Positions 1 through 8,519 of a stretch of DNA of 64,000 nucleotides are shown in pieces. The stretch lies in NCBI RefSeq assembly GCF_016125515.1, contig NZ_WGLO01000004.1, forward strand, positions 1-64,000, in the 5' to 3' direction. The notes beneath the pieces were generated by a model, which was given only the letters and a program-made list of their open reading frames with translations, was not told the origin of the DNA and did not search any database. The DNA comes from Hyphomonas sp. Its GTDB lineage: Bacteria; Pseudomonadota; Alphaproteobacteria; Caulobacterales; Hyphomonadaceae. The position numbers and the translations under genes were made by a program. Each line of letters opens with the position of its first letter. Position 1 is the stretch's first letter.

Positions 1-137
1 ACATCAGACCAGAGAGCCGCATGCCTCGATGACTGGACACATCGATACAACTTCCATCGACCCCATGGCGGCATTAAATATCAAACACCCATCAGTCGCC
101 TCGCCCTCGCCGGGGACAACCTGTTGAGAGTCCACAC
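1..137. other. Intergenic edge, nothing recognised
   Basis: This stretch lies downstream of the cytochrome c1 gene at the left window edge. I see no RNA gene, no clear hairpin followed by a T run, and no convincing reading frame. It may hold the 3' end of the bc1 transcript, but no terminator is obvious. Confidence 0.5.
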
Positions 138-1100
138 CTAGTGCTCCACTTTCCGCCAGATGCGCTTGTAGGAGAACCAGAGCAGGATCGTCAGGATGCC
201 GAGATAGACCATCGTGGCAAGGCCGACTTCCTTGCGGGCTTTCAGCTTCGGATCACCGGCCCAGGCCAGGAACTGCGCCACATCGTGCGCCATCTGCTCG
301 ACCGTCGCTTCGGTGCCGTCGGTAAACTCGACGCGTCCCGGCGTCAGCTGCGGACCCATGGCGAGGAAGCCGCCCGGCGGCGCGTGACGCGGATCGCCGA
401 GATAGTTCGGCTTCGTGTCACCGGCCATGAAGGGGTTGTAGTACTGGCCAGCCGGCTGGATCAGGTAAGCGGGGCCGTGATGCGGCATGTCTTCGCCGAG
501 CTTCTCAAACTTCGCCATGTCGATGACCGTCTGATAGACGGTTTCGCCGTCCTCCTCGATCACGCGGTCTTCGTACATTTCGAAGTCCGGATAGCCGGTC
601 AGCAGGCTGTAGACATAAGAGGCGCCGCCAGGGCGGGCTTTGGTGATCACCGACAGGTCCGGCGGCAGGGCGCCGCCATTGGCTGCCCGGGCCGCTGCGT
701 CATTCGGGAACGGCGAGCGGAAACGGTCCGCCGGCGTCGCCGTGCGCAGATCGTATTCACCCGCATCGTTCGGCGTCGGGCTGACGATCTCGTTTTCAGC
801 CGCCAGCGCTTTCACGAACGGGTTGTCGTTCGGGTTCGGATAGGCCGGATCGTAGAACGGGCCGCCCTTTTCGCCGAGATTGCGGTAGCTGAGCAGCTTC
901 ATCGAGTGGCAGCTCGAGCAGACCTGCTTGTAGACTTGGTAGCCGCGCTGGACCGAGGCCAGGTCGTACTGGCCGGTTGCGCCTTCGAACGGCCAACCGC
1001 CTTCTGGCTCATGCGGATGCTTTGCGCCGCCAGCGGCCTGGGCGAGACCCGCAAAAGCGAGCCCGGCGAGACTGATGGCGAGGATGCGGAAGGTTTTCAT
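138..1100 (-). CDS. petC: Cytochrome c1, bc1 complex subunit
   Basis: Membrane-anchored c-type cytochrome of the ubiquinol:cytochrome c oxidoreductase; it accepts electrons from the Rieske protein and passes them to soluble cytochrome c in the periplasm. From the start at 1100 the protein has a signal peptide (residues 1-22), a haem c motif CSSCH at 61-65, a likely Met axial ligand in GGFLAMGP, and one C-terminal membrane anchor before the basic tail ending WRKVEH. An ATG eight codons upstream overlaps the cytochrome b stop, but the ATG at 1100 gives a clean signal peptide and has GGAGAGGA about 10 nt upstream. It is the last gene of petA-petB-petC. Confidence 0.95.
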   Translation of the reverse strand: MKTFRILAISLAGLAFAGLAQAAGGAKHPHEPEGGWPFEGATGQYDLASVQRGYQVYKQVCSSCHSMKLLSYRNLGEKGGPFYDPAYPNPNDNPFVKALAAENEIVSPTPNDAGEYDLRTATPADRFRSPFPNDAAARAANGGALPPDLSVITKARPGGASYVYSLLTGYPDFEMYEDRVIEEDGETVYQTVIDMAKFEKLGEDMPHHGPAYLIQPAGQYYNPFMAGDTKPNYLGDPRHAPPGGFLAMGPQLTPGRVEFTDGTEATVEQMAHDVAQFLAWAGDPKLKARKEVGLATMVYLGILTILLWFSYKRIWRKVEH

Positions 1101-1120
1101 CGAGTCTGTCCTCTCCAGTC

Positions 1121-2581
1121 TCATTCGGCCGGAACGGCGGTGCCGGTCTGCGGCTTGTGGGCCCGCAGCACGGATTTGTGGATCGACTCCGGCAGGGGCT
1201 TGGTCTTCTCGCCGAGGCCGATGAAGAACAGCATCACGAAGTAGCCGAAGTACATGAAGGTCAGGATCAGCGACAGGTGCCGGAACTGGAAGGTCGGCGC
1301 CGGGACAGCCTCAAGGCTCGGTGCCGCAGAAGCCGGCAGCGATTCCATGAAGGCCTTGGCCGCTTCGAAGGCTTCGTCACCGCCCTTGTAGGTCGACGTC
1401 GCAAGCGCGCCGTCCGCCGTGTAGCTGACCACCAGGCTCGATTCGCCCTGCAGCGACTTGATCACAGCGTCGTCCGGGTTGGCCGCGCCGCACCAGCCGA
1501 GCATTAGGCAGACTGCGACAAAGCCGAGGAAGAACTGACGGGCGACCGGACGGTAGCGCATCGACTTCACTTTCGACGTGTCGAGCCAGGGAAGCACGAA
1601 CAGGATGGCGATGGCGGCGAACATGAATATCACGCCCAGCAGCTTCGCATCGATCGGGCCGAGGTCGAACGTGATGGCCCGCAGGATGGCGTAGAAGGGC
1701 AGCATGTACCACTCGGGCACGATGTGCGCCGGCGTCACCAGCGGGTTGGCCTCGATCGACTGGTCCGCGTGGCCCAGCGCGTTAGGCGCGTAGAACACGA
1801 AGTAGGCGAACAGGATCAGGAAGACCGCGATCGCGAAGCCGTCCTTGATCGTGTAGTAGGGGTGGAAGGGCACGGTGTCCTTTTCCACGTCCTGGACTTC
1901 AACCCCGGTCGGGTTGTTGTTGCCCGGCACGTGCAGCGCCCAGATGTGCAGGATCACCACACCGGCGATCACGAAGGGCAGCAGGTAGTGCAGCGAGAAG
2001 AAGCGCTGGAGCGTCTGGTTGCCGATCGACGGGCCGCCGAGCAGCCAGGTCTGGAGGCTTTCACCAACCAGCGGGATGGCGCCGAACAGCGACGTGATCA
2101 CGTTCGCGCCGTGATACGACATCTGACCCCAGGGCAGCATGTAGCCCAGGAAGGCGGTGGCAATCATCAGCAGGAAGATCACGCAGCCCAGGATCCACAG
2201 CACTTCGCGCGGGGCCTTGTACGATCCGTAGTAAAGACCGCGGAACATGTGAATGTAGACCGCGAAGAAGAACATCGAGGCGCCGTTGGCGTGGATGTTG
2301 CGAAGCAGCCAGCCATACGGCACGTCGCGCATAATGCGCTCGACCGACGCGAAGGCGCCAGTGACGCTCGGCTCATAGTGCATCGCGAGGATGACGCCGG
2401 TCAGGATCTGCACGACGAGGCAGACCGCGAGGATGCCGCCGAAGACGTACCAGTAGTTCAGGTTTTTCGGCGTCGGGAAATTGATCGCCGTGTCGTTGGC
2501 AAACCGGATGATCGGCAGGCGCTTGTCGAGCCAGCGTTCGAAAGCCGAGTTCGGCGTGTAGGAGGATTCATGTCCGCTCAT
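1121..2581 (-). CDS. petB: Cytochrome b, bc1 complex subunit
   Basis: Integral membrane core of the bc1 complex, with two b haems and the quinol oxidation and reduction sites. The four haem-ligand histidines are visible at about H97, H111, H198 and H212, and the Qo-site PEWY motif at 289-292. At 486 residues it is longer than the usual 400-430. The excess is mostly a polar segment (about residues 366-433) inserted between the last transmembrane helices, where most homologues have only a short loop. The gene starts 15 nt after the Rieske gene and is followed by cytochrome c1. Confidence 0.95.
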   Translation of the reverse strand: MSGHESSYTPNSAFERWLDKRLPIIRFANDTAINFPTPKNLNYWYVFGGILAVCLVVQILTGVILAMHYEPSVTGAFASVERIMRDVPYGWLLRNIHANGASMFFFAVYIHMFRGLYYGSYKAPREVLWILGCVIFLLMIATAFLGYMLPWGQMSYHGANVITSLFGAIPLVGESLQTWLLGGPSIGNQTLQRFFSLHYLLPFVIAGVVILHIWALHVPGNNNPTGVEVQDVEKDTVPFHPYYTIKDGFAIAVFLILFAYFVFYAPNALGHADQSIEANPLVTPAHIVPEWYMLPFYAILRAITFDLGPIDAKLLGVIFMFAAIAILFVLPWLDTSKVKSMRYRPVARQFFLGFVAVCLMLGWCGAANPDDAVIKSLQGESSLVVSYTADGALATSTYKGGDEAFEAAKAFMESLPASAAPSLEAVPAPTFQFRHLSLILTFMYFGYFVMLFFIGLGEKTKPLPESIHKSVLRAHKPQTGTAVPAE

Positions 2582-2596
2582 TTAAAGGTATCCTTC

Positions 2597-3169
2597 TCAG
2601 AGGGAGATGTTGACGACCGAGTCGGAGACCCAGCGATAATTGGGAACGGGCAGGTTGCGCGGCGCGGGACCCTTCCGGATGCGGCCCGACGTGTCATAGT
2701 GCGAGCCGTGGCAGGGGCAGAACCAGCCGCCAAAGTCGCCGGTATTGCCCTGCGACGGGCCGACCGGGACGCAGCCGAGGTGGGTGCACGAACCGGAGGT
2801 GACCAGGATGGCCCTGTTCAGCGTGCCGTCTGCGCGGGGGCGAAGGCGCGAATCATCGGTTTCCGGATCGCGCAGCGTGTCGACGTTGACCGCTTCGGCC
2901 GACGCAATTTCTGCCTCAGTGCGGTGGCGGATGAAGAACGGCTTGCCGCCGATCAGCACGCGAATCTCGCCGCCCAGAGGGACTTTCGACACGTCGACTT
3001 CCAGCGAGGAGGCCGCTTTCGTGTCCGCAGCCGGGTTCCACTGGTCCACAGCAGCCCAGGCAAACATGCCCGCCCCGCCGAGTGCCACAGCACCGGTCGC
3101 GATGTGAATGAAATTGCGACGGTCGTCATCGACCGTCTCTGTATTCGGATGTGTGGTCTCAGCGGTCAC
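2597..3169 (-). CDS. petA: Ubiquinol-cytochrome c reductase Rieske iron-sulfur subunit
   Basis: Carries the 2Fe-2S cluster that takes the first electron from ubiquinol. The two Rieske boxes are present: CTHLGC with ligands C128 and H130, and CPCHGSH with C151 and H154; C133 and C153 would form the stabilising disulfide. The N-terminus DDRRNFIHIATGAVALGG resembles a Tat-type signal anchor (RR followed by a hydrophobic segment), as expected for this family. At 190 residues the length is normal. First gene of the pet operon, divergent from hemF; the operon promoter should lie in 3170-3371. Confidence 0.95.
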   Translation of the reverse strand: MTAETTHPNTETVDDDRRNFIHIATGAVALGGAGMFAWAAVDQWNPAADTKAASSLEVDVSKVPLGGEIRVLIGGKPFFIRHRTEAEIASAEAVNVDTLRDPETDDSRLRPRADGTLNRAILVTSGSCTHLGCVPVGPSQGNTGDFGGWFCPCHGSHYDTSGRIRKGPAPRNLPVPNYRWVSDSVVNISL

Positions 3170-3371
3170 GCGTGACTCCGTCCCTGATGTCGAGGCGATT
3201 AGCGCCTGTCTTTACTAAAGCTGCCCTGCCCGCACATTGCGGCAAGTAGGCGCGGGCGCGGCAATTCTTGCGCGCGCGAGCCTCCCCGTTGCGCCAGCGC
3301 GTTAGCCTGCTCTGACGCATGTGACAACAGCCCTCTTGCGAGACCCGCTCGCGCCGGTCCAGTGTCCGGGG

Positions 3372-4268
3372 ATGACAAGCACCGCAAAAACACCGCCCCT
3401 GACCGATCATCAAGCCCGCGCCAGCGCGTGGTTCCGGGCCTTGCAGGCCGATATCTGTGCTCGGTTCGAGGCGCTGGAAGACGCGGCCGGCCCGCCACTT
3501 TATCGCGGCCCGGCCGGGCGATTCGTGCTGACAGAATGGTCACGCGGCGATGGCAGCGAAGACCTCGGCGGCGGCCGGATGGGTCTGATGCGAGGAAAGG
3601 TCTTCGAAAAAGTCGGCGTGCATTTCTCGATGGTGCACGGCACGTTTTCGGAAGCTTTCGCTGCCCAGATCCCCGGCGCGGACAAATCCGAAGGCCGATT
3701 CTGGGCGAGCGGCGTGTCGCTGATCGCGCATCCGCGCAATCCGCGCGTGCCGGCGGCGCACATGAACACGCGCATGCTGGTCACAAGCGAGGCCTGGTTC
3801 GGCGGCGGCGGTGACCTCAATCCCCTGCTCGAATACCAGCGCGATCAGGCGTTCGAGGACACGGTCGACTTCCACGCGGCCATGAAAGCCGCGTGCGATA
3901 CCCATGACGGGGTCGATCATGCCGAACTGAAGGACCATTGCGACACCTATTTCCATCTCGCCCATCGCAATGAACCACGCGGCACCGGAGGCATCTTCTA
4001 CGACCGGTTCAACACCGGCGACTGGGAGAAGGATTTCGCGTTCACCCAGGAGGTGGGCCGGCAATTCGCCTCGATTTACCCGCAACTCGTGGCGCGGCGG
4101 ATGAACGAACCCTGGAGCGAGGCCGAGCGCGAGGAACAGCTGATCCGGCGCGGCCGGTATGTGGAATACAACCTGCTCTATGACCGGGGCACGACCTTCG
4201 GCCTGAAAACCGGCGGCAATGTCGAGAGCATCCTCTCGTCGATGCCACCGGTGGTCAAATGGCCCTGA
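3372..4268 (+). CDS. hemF: Oxygen-dependent coproporphyrinogen III oxidase
   Basis: Converts coproporphyrinogen III to protoporphyrinogen IX with O2 in haem biosynthesis. Family signatures are clear: the AHMNTRM and [10 protein letters not shown] segments, the [16 protein letters not shown] block, and the C-terminal [18 protein letters not shown] block ending in [10 protein letters not shown] chose the ATG at 3372, since family members start shortly before the TDHQARA region; an in-frame GTG at 3321 is possible. It is divergent from the bc1 operon, so two haem-related functions share one upstream region. Confidence 0.95.
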   Translation: MTSTAKTPPLTDHQARASAWFRALQADICARFEALEDAAGPPLYRGPAGRFVLTEWSRGDGSEDLGGGRMGLMRGKVFEKVGVHFSMVHGTFSEAFAAQIPGADKSEGRFWASGVSLIAHPRNPRVPAAHMNTRMLVTSEAWFGGGGDLNPLLEYQRDQAFEDTVDFHAAMKAACDTHDGVDHAELKDHCDTYFHLAHRNEPRGTGGIFYDRFNTGDWEKDFAFTQEVGRQFASIYPQLVARRMNEPWSEAEREEQLIRRGRYVEYNLLYDRGTTFGLKTGGNVESILSSMPPVVKWP

Positions 4269-4270
4269 AC

Positions 4271-4291
4271 CCGTCCACAAACTGTCCACAC
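4271..4291 (+). repeat. 21-bp repeat copy 1 (paired TGTGGAC motif)
   Basis: Immediately after the hemF stop codon. It contains two GTCCACA heptamers in tandem with an 11-bp period. The complete 21-bp unit occurs again, inverted, at 44215-44235. Confidence 0.8.
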
Positions 4292-4303
4292 GGGCGTGTG
4301 GAC
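4284..4303. terminator. Stem-loop between hemF and doc
   Basis: Perfect 8-bp stem GTCCACAC/GTGTGGAC with the 4-nt loop GGGC, in the convergent gap between hemF and doc. No T run follows on either strand, so intrinsic termination is possible but weakly supported. One arm is the second heptamer of the 21-bp repeat. Confidence 0.45.
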
Positions 4304-4315
4304 GTATCAGACGAT

Positions 4316-4717
4316 TCAGGCGTCATTGGGCGTCGAATTTTCGCGGAGCCAGAGGGCACAGGCGTCGTCTGATATCTCACTTGCCGCGAGAGCAATCGTC
4401 TTCAGGGTCGCGTCGGCTTCTCCCGCCCGCAAAGTGAACCCGTTAATCTCAAGGAACACTGCGGCGGCGAGAAAGCCGGTTCGCTTGTTACCATCGACGA
4501 AGGGATGGTTCTTCACGATGCCGGCAGCGTAGACGCCTGCGAGATCGAAGATATCCGGCTCGCCGTAAGCAAACAGGTTCTCAGGCCGGGCGAGCGCGCT
4601 TTCGAGCAGCCCTGGATCCCGAATGCCAATAGCGCCACCATGCTCGGCGAGGCTTTCGTCATGCAGGATCAGGATTGCTTCGCGCCTCAGCCACTTGGGC
4701 GGCTTTTGCAAACTCAT
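4316..4717 (-). CDS. doc: Death-on-curing (Doc/Fic-fold) toxin
   Basis: Type II toxin of the Fic fold. The active-site loop HPFVDGNKR lies at residues 71-79; the NKR ending, not GNGR, is typical of Doc proteins, which in phage P1 phosphorylate EF-Tu instead of AMPylating it. Length (133 aa) is normal for Doc. The gene overlaps the antitoxin by 4 nt (ATGA), so the pair is translationally coupled. Chromosomal copies are usually acquired stability or stress modules; here it sits alone between hemF and tspO. Substrate is inferred from the family. Confidence 0.9.
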   Translation of the reverse strand: MSLQKPPKWLRREAILILHDESLAEHGGAIGIRDPGLLESALARPENLFAYGEPDIFDLAGVYAAGIVKNHPFVDGNKRTGFLAAAVFLEINGFTLRAGEADATLKTIALAASEISDDACALWLRENSTPNDA

Positions 4718-4938
4718 TTAGCCAGTTCACGCAAGGTATTGCGGTAACGACGTGCCACTTCGCGGCCGGCTTCGACTTGCTCGGCAACAGCTTCGTCATA
4801 AACGTCGAGTCTGAAGCCTTCAGGCGTATCACTGAGGATGAGCGTATCGCCTTGCACGACCTTGTGGCGAGCGAGCGCGTCGGCGGGCAGCACCACGCCG
4901 AGGGAGTTGCCGATCTTGCGGATTTTCAGACGGGTCAT
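4714..4938 (-). CDS. AbrB/MazE-like antitoxin of the Doc module
   Basis: 74-residue protein beginning MTRLKIRKIGNSLGVVLP, the swapped-hairpin AbrB/MazE/SpoVT DNA-binding fold; the C-terminal half is charged and helical, fit for neutralising the toxin. Start at 4938, not the ATG at 4962, because CAGGAGT lies about 8 nt upstream and the family starts at this Met. Antitoxins of this kind bind their own promoter, and a 14-bp perfect palindrome lies 21 nt upstream of the start codon. Confidence 0.85.
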   Translation of the reverse strand: MTRLKIRKIGNSLGVVLPADALARHKVVQGDTLILSDTPEGFRLDVYDEAVAEQVEAGREVARRYRNTLRELAK

Positions 4939-4959
4939 GGGCGGACTCCTGTAGCTACG

Positions 4960-4973
4960 CATGTTATAACATG
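4960..4973. promoter_or_regulatory. Palindromic operator candidate of the toxin-antitoxin pair
   Basis: CATGTTATAACATG is a perfect 14-bp inverted repeat just upstream of the antitoxin start. The TATAAC inside could serve as a -10 element, so bound antitoxin would cover the promoter. Position and symmetry are seen; autoregulation is inferred from the family. Confidence 0.6.
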
Positions 4974-5098
4974 GGCGGCCGCATTGCGGAAGATGGATGC
5001 TCCGATGCTGCTTGTTTGCACCTCACCGCGCCTTCATCAGGCGGGTTTGGCGTTGAATCGCCTTTGATTGAAGGGGCTGCAGGGCGTATTCTGCCCCG

Positions 5099-5587
5099 AT
5101 GGGGACGACATGGCGAAACGTGGACTGGCCGGGGGCAGCCCTGGTCACGGCGGCGACGCTGGGCGCGCTGGCGCTCGGCGCCTGGCTCAGCCCCGGCAGT
5201 GACGATCCTTGGTATGCGGCCCTCGACAAGGCGCCGCTCAACCCGCCCGATATCGCCTTCGCCATCATCTGGCCGGTCCTGTTCGCCCTGATGCTGGCGG
5301 GCGCATTGATGGTGCTGAACGATGCCGGCAATTTCAAACGCGCCAGCGCGGCCATGGGTCTCTACTTCACCATGCTGGCCGCAAATGTCTGCTGGAGCCT
5401 GTTCTTCTTCGGCTTCCGGGACCCGGCGGTCGCGCTGGGCGTGCTCGCCGCGCTCTGGCTGCTGATCGTCACCATGATGCTGCGCTTCGCCATCCACTCG
5501 CCGCGCGCTGCGATGCTGCAGCTGCCCTATCTCGGCTGGGTCAGCTTTGCTGCCTACCTGAACTTCCACGTCTGGGCGTTCAATTGA
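5099..5587 (+). CDS. tspO: TspO/MBR family tryptophan-rich membrane protein
   Basis: Small five-helix membrane protein of the translocator family, which binds porphyrins and cholesterol-like ligands; in alphaproteobacteria TspO has been tied to tetrapyrrole export and regulation. Visible family features: SDDPWYAALDKAPLNPPDIAFAIIWPVLF, the NVCWSLFFFGFRDP block, and PYLGWVSFAAYLNFHVWAFN at the C-terminus. 162 residues, standard. The 3' end overlaps the convergent CCA-adding enzyme gene by 8 bp. It lies close to hemF, which fits a tetrapyrrole link, though co-regulation is not shown. Confidence 0.93.
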   Translation: MGTTWRNVDWPGAALVTAATLGALALGAWLSPGSDDPWYAALDKAPLNPPDIAFAIIWPVLFALMLAGALMVLNDAGNFKRASAAMGLYFTMLAANVCWSLFFFGFRDPAVALGVLAALWLLIVTMMLRFAIHSPRAAMLQLPYLGWVSFAAYLNFHVWAFN

Positions 5588-6794
5588 ATGTGTTGAGCTT
5601 TGAAACGAGCGTGCGCCGGTCGAGGGTGAAGCCGGAGCCGATCCAGTCTTCTTCCAGTGCGGCGAGCGCCGTCCCGATTCCGGGGCCTTCCAGCCCTGCG
5701 GCAAGGGCGTCGGCGCCGCCGACCGGAAATTTCGGGCGTTGCCAGACGGCCGCCCGGCTGGCCAGCGCGGCAAGATCGCCCGCCGCGCCCTCGGCGGCTT
5801 CGATTGCAGCACGGTCGACCACGGCGGCGGGACCGTGGCGATAGAAGGCTTCGGCCATCGCCGCATCCCCCGCCCCCAGGACATGCGGCAAGGCCGGTGC
5901 GGCCCAACTGGCGAGGCGGCCGGATTCCTCGTTCGAGAGTTTCAGACGGGCCGCCAGCTCGCCCGCCTCACGCAGACGGCGCGGCACCATCGCCATTAGG
6001 CGGCGCATCGGATCGGCCGTCAGGCCTGCGCTGGTTTCGGCGGCAACCAGCGCCGGCAGCAGCGATATGCTGGCGCCGGGCAGCACTTCGGCCAGTACAC
6101 CCGCCTCATCCATCGCCTCCATTGCGGGCGCCGGATCCGGCGCAGCGAGCGTGCGTTTCAGTTCCTTCCAGATCCGCTCGGCCGCGATCCGCCGGAGGCC
6201 TTCGCGCTGGCGGGCGCAGGCATCCTGTCCCTCTGCGTCGATGCCCGCGCCGTACCAGGCATTGAACCGGTAGAAGCGCAGGATGCGCAGATAGTCTTCG
6301 CGCAGGCGCTGGTCCGCATCCCCGATGAAGATCACGCGGCCGGCATGGGCGTCGTCGATCGAGCCGGGGATGACCTCGTGGAGCACGCCGTCCGGGCCGG
6401 CATAGATGGCGTTGAGGCGGAAATCGCGGCGGCTCGCATCCTCGGCCCAGTCTTCGGTGAAGGCGACAACCGCTCGGCGGCCATCGGTTTCGACATCGCG
6501 GCGCAGGGTCGTGATCTCCACCGGCTGGCTTTCGAAGACGGCGGTGACGGTGCCGTGCTCGATGCCGGTGGGCACGGCGCGCACGCCTGCAGCCTTCAGC
6601 GCGGCGATCACGTCGGGGGGCGTCAGCTGCGTGGCGACGTCAAAATCGTCTGAAGGCAGGCCGCGCAGCGTGTTGCGCACGCAGCCGCCGACATAGCGCG
6701 ACCCGCCGGGGCGGGCGGCGTCGAGCGCGTTCATCACCGCGCGATTGGCCGGTGCGTTGAGCCAGGCCGCCTTCAGCCGGTCAGGCGGGGTCAT
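5580..6794 (-). CDS. cca: CCA tRNA nucleotidyltransferase
   Basis: Adds or repairs the 3' CCA of tRNAs using CTP and ATP. The N-terminal nucleotidyltransferase fold shows RYVGGCVRN, then the catalytic carboxylates in SDDFDVATQ, followed by the RRDFRLNAIY block. About 404 residues from the chosen start at 6794; an upstream extension lying fully inside the DUF6111 gene is unlikely. The start overlaps the end of DUF6111 by 14 bp, so the two are probably coupled, as is common in alphaproteobacteria. Confidence 0.93.
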   Translation of the reverse strand: MTPPDRLKAAWLNAPANRAVMNALDAARPGGSRYVGGCVRNTLRGLPSDDFDVATQLTPPDVIAALKAAGVRAVPTGIEHGTVTAVFESQPVEITTLRRDVETDGRRAVVAFTEDWAEDASRRDFRLNAIYAGPDGVLHEVIPGSIDDAHAGRVIFIGDADQRLREDYLRILRFYRFNAWYGAGIDAEGQDACARQREGLRRIAAERIWKELKRTLAAPDPAPAMEAMDEAGVLAEVLPGASISLLPALVAAETSAGLTADPMRRLMAMVPRRLREAGELAARLKLSNEESGRLASWAAPALPHVLGAGDAAMAEAFYRHGPAAVVDRAAIEAAEGAAGDLAALASRAAVWQRPKFPVGGADALAAGLEGPGIGTALAALEEDWIGSGFTLDRRTLVSKLNTFN

Positions 6795-7110
6795 CGGCGG
6801 GCGCCGTTTCGCGCGGCCGGGGCACACCCACATCGGCCGGATTGTGCTCGCAAGGATAGGTGCGGGCCGGGATCACCACGCCATTCTCGACACGCTCCGG
6901 CTCGATACAGGTGCCCCGGTCGCGCGGCTCCAGCGCGATCATCACGAACCATGCCGCGGTCGCCAGCCCGATCCCGATGAGGAACAGGAGCTGGATCGGC
7001 CATTTACGCTTGCCCGCCTCCTCGGCGGACTGGGTCGCCAGTAGGAACAGGCCGAACACGAGGAACGGAAGGGAAAAGATGACGAGTTCGAGGAGAAGGC
7101 GTCCAGCCAC
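6781..7110 (-). CDS. DUF6111 family membrane protein
   Basis: Protein of 109 residues with two predicted transmembrane segments (about 5-24 and 40-60) and a hydrophilic C-terminus with two cysteines (GTCIEPERV and YPCEHNP). It matches the small DUF6111 family found beside CCA-adding enzyme genes in alphaproteobacteria. Start is a GTG at 7110. Function unknown; close coupling to cca and the NUDIX gene suggests a housekeeping role. Confidence 0.75.
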   Translation of the reverse strand: MAGRLLLELVIFSLPFLVFGLFLLATQSAEEAGKRKWPIQLLFLIGIGLATAAWFVMIALEPRDRGTCIEPERVENGVVIPARTYPCEHNPADVGVPRPRETAPADDPA

Positions 7111-7168
7111 GCGCGCACAGTCCTGTTCTGGTTACGGGCTGATCCGGTGGAAGCCCCTGTTCCTACAT

Positions 7169-7186
7169 AAGGGCCTGCAGGCCCTT
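7169..7186. repeat. 18-bp perfect palindrome in NUDIX/DUF6111 gap
   Basis: AAGGGCCTGCAGGCCCTT is fully symmetrical, between the NUDIX gene's 3' end and the DUF6111 gene's start. With no loop and no T run it is a poor terminator; it could be a protein site or a processing hairpin. Confidence 0.4.
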
Positions 7187-7224
7187 GAGGAACCCTGAAT
7201 GCACCTGTTCCGGGCCGTCGCGGC

Positions 7225-7848
7225 TCAATCGCTCTCGTACAGCGTCTGGTAGAGGCGGCGGATGATGCCGGCGGTGACGCCCCAGATGCGGTAGCCGTTG
7301 TGGGGCATCTCGTAATAGCGCCGGTGCTTGCCCTTGTAGAATGTCTCGGCGGCGGTGTGGTTTGCCGTGTTCATCAGGAACTCGAGCGGCGTTTCGAACA
7401 CGGCCGCGACTTCACCGGGCTCCGGTACGGGCACGAAATCGTGCGGCAGGAGGCCGACCACCGGCGTGATCCGGTAGCGCGTGCCGGTCACGTAAGGCGC
7501 GCCCTTGCCGAGCACATCGACATCTTGGGGCGCGATGCCGACCTCCTCATGCGCCTCGCGCAGGGCGGCGGCGACCTCGTCGAGGTCCAGCGGATCGACC
7601 TTGCCGCCGGGCAGTGCCACCTGGCCGGCATGGTCCGACATTGTTTCCGGGCGAAGCGTCAGCAGCGCAGTCGCCCCTTCCCGGCGCGGGATGACCCCGA
7701 ACAGGACCGCCGCCGGGCGGATGATCGCCACTTCGTCCGGCGTCAGGAAATCCATGTCGCCGCCTTCCGCGAGACGGGCATCGCCCGCCGGCGGATCAAG
7801 CCGGTCGTGCACGCGCGCAATGAAGTCGTCGAGACCTTGCCAGGACAT
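7225..7848 (-). CDS. NUDIX hydrolase, probable CoA pyrophosphatase
   Basis: The NUDIX box is visible in ALPGGKVDPLDLDEVAAALREAHEEVG as GGK...REAHEEVG, and the preceding segment with LTLRPETMSDHAGQVALPGG matches the CoA-pyrophosphatase (NudL-like) subfamily, which hydrolyses CoA to 3',5'-ADP and 4'-phosphopantetheine. 207 residues, normal length. The gene starts 8 nt after the DUF1285 gene in the same direction, and the pair continues towards DUF6111 and cca, so all four may form one transcript. The exact substrate is inferred. Confidence 0.85.
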   Translation of the reverse strand: MSWQGLDDFIARVHDRLDPPAGDARLAEGGDMDFLTPDEVAIIRPAAVLFGVIPRREGATALLTLRPETMSDHAGQVALPGGKVDPLDLDEVAAALREAHEEVGIAPQDVDVLGKGAPYVTGTRYRITPVVGLLPHDFVPVPEPGEVAAVFETPLEFLMNTANHTAAETFYKGKHRRYYEMPHNGYRIWGVTAGIIRRLYQTLYESD

Positions 7849-7856
7849 GCGGTTCC

Positions 7857-8465
7857 TCAGTCGGCCGGACCGAGCGGGAAGAATACACCCTTGCTCCAGA
7901 CACCGAGACGGTTCGTACCGTCCTCGGCAGGAACCGCAAGTTCCACAAGCTCATAAAAGGCCGGCCGGGTGAGTTTCGCTTCAAGGCGCCCGCGCACCAG
8001 CACATAGGGCGCCGGTTCACCCGTCTCGACGTCCGTTTCGACGCGGATGGGCGCCTGCGGGCCGGCGGCGGTCTCGTAGCCCAGATTGGTGGCGAAGGTG
8101 AGCACCTGATCAGGCCCCGGCTTGCCCGACCGGTCAACGCGCACGGCCAGGAACGGTGCGTCTTCGACGTGAACGAGGACCTTCTCATAGGGTGTGACGA
8201 GCCAGGTCGAGCCGTCCTCATCCTTGCGCAGGATGCGGGAGAAGAGCTTCACCAGCCGTTCCCGGTTGATCCGCCCTCCTTCGTGCCACCAGCTGCCATC
8301 GGCGCGGATTTCCATGCCGATATCGCCGCATTTCTCCGGATTCCAGAGATGCACCGGCGGAAGCGGCCCCGCGAACTTGCCTTCCGGCAGGATGGCCTTA
8401 AGCGTGTCTTCAAGGCCAAAACTGCTGTCGGGGCTGGATGTCACATCTATCTCCGCCAAATTCAC
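7857..8465 (-). CDS. DUF1285 domain-containing protein
   Basis: 202-residue soluble protein with the typical DUF1285 segments: WNPEKCGDIGMEIRADGSWWHEGGRINRERLVKLFSRILRKDEDG early in the chain and a VLVHVEDAPFLAV core. No membrane segment or signal peptide. Function is unknown in the family. It is divergent from moxR (55-bp gap) and leads the NUDIX-DUF6111-cca group. The same neighbours (DUF1285, NUDIX hydrolase, CCA enzyme, MoxR) recur in alphaproteobacteria, which supports the call. Confidence 0.85.
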   Translation of the reverse strand: MNLAEIDVTSSPDSSFGLEDTLKAILPEGKFAGPLPPVHLWNPEKCGDIGMEIRADGSWWHEGGRINRERLVKLFSRILRKDEDGSTWLVTPYEKVLVHVEDAPFLAVRVDRSGKPGPDQVLTFATNLGYETAAGPQAPIRVETDVETGEPAPYVLVRGRLEAKLTRPAFYELVELAVPAEDGTNRLGVWSKGVFFPLGPAD

Positions 8466-8519
8466 GCCTTACAAATAGGCTTGTAAACCACTCAGGTGAA
8501 GCCGGAGAACCGAGGCAAC

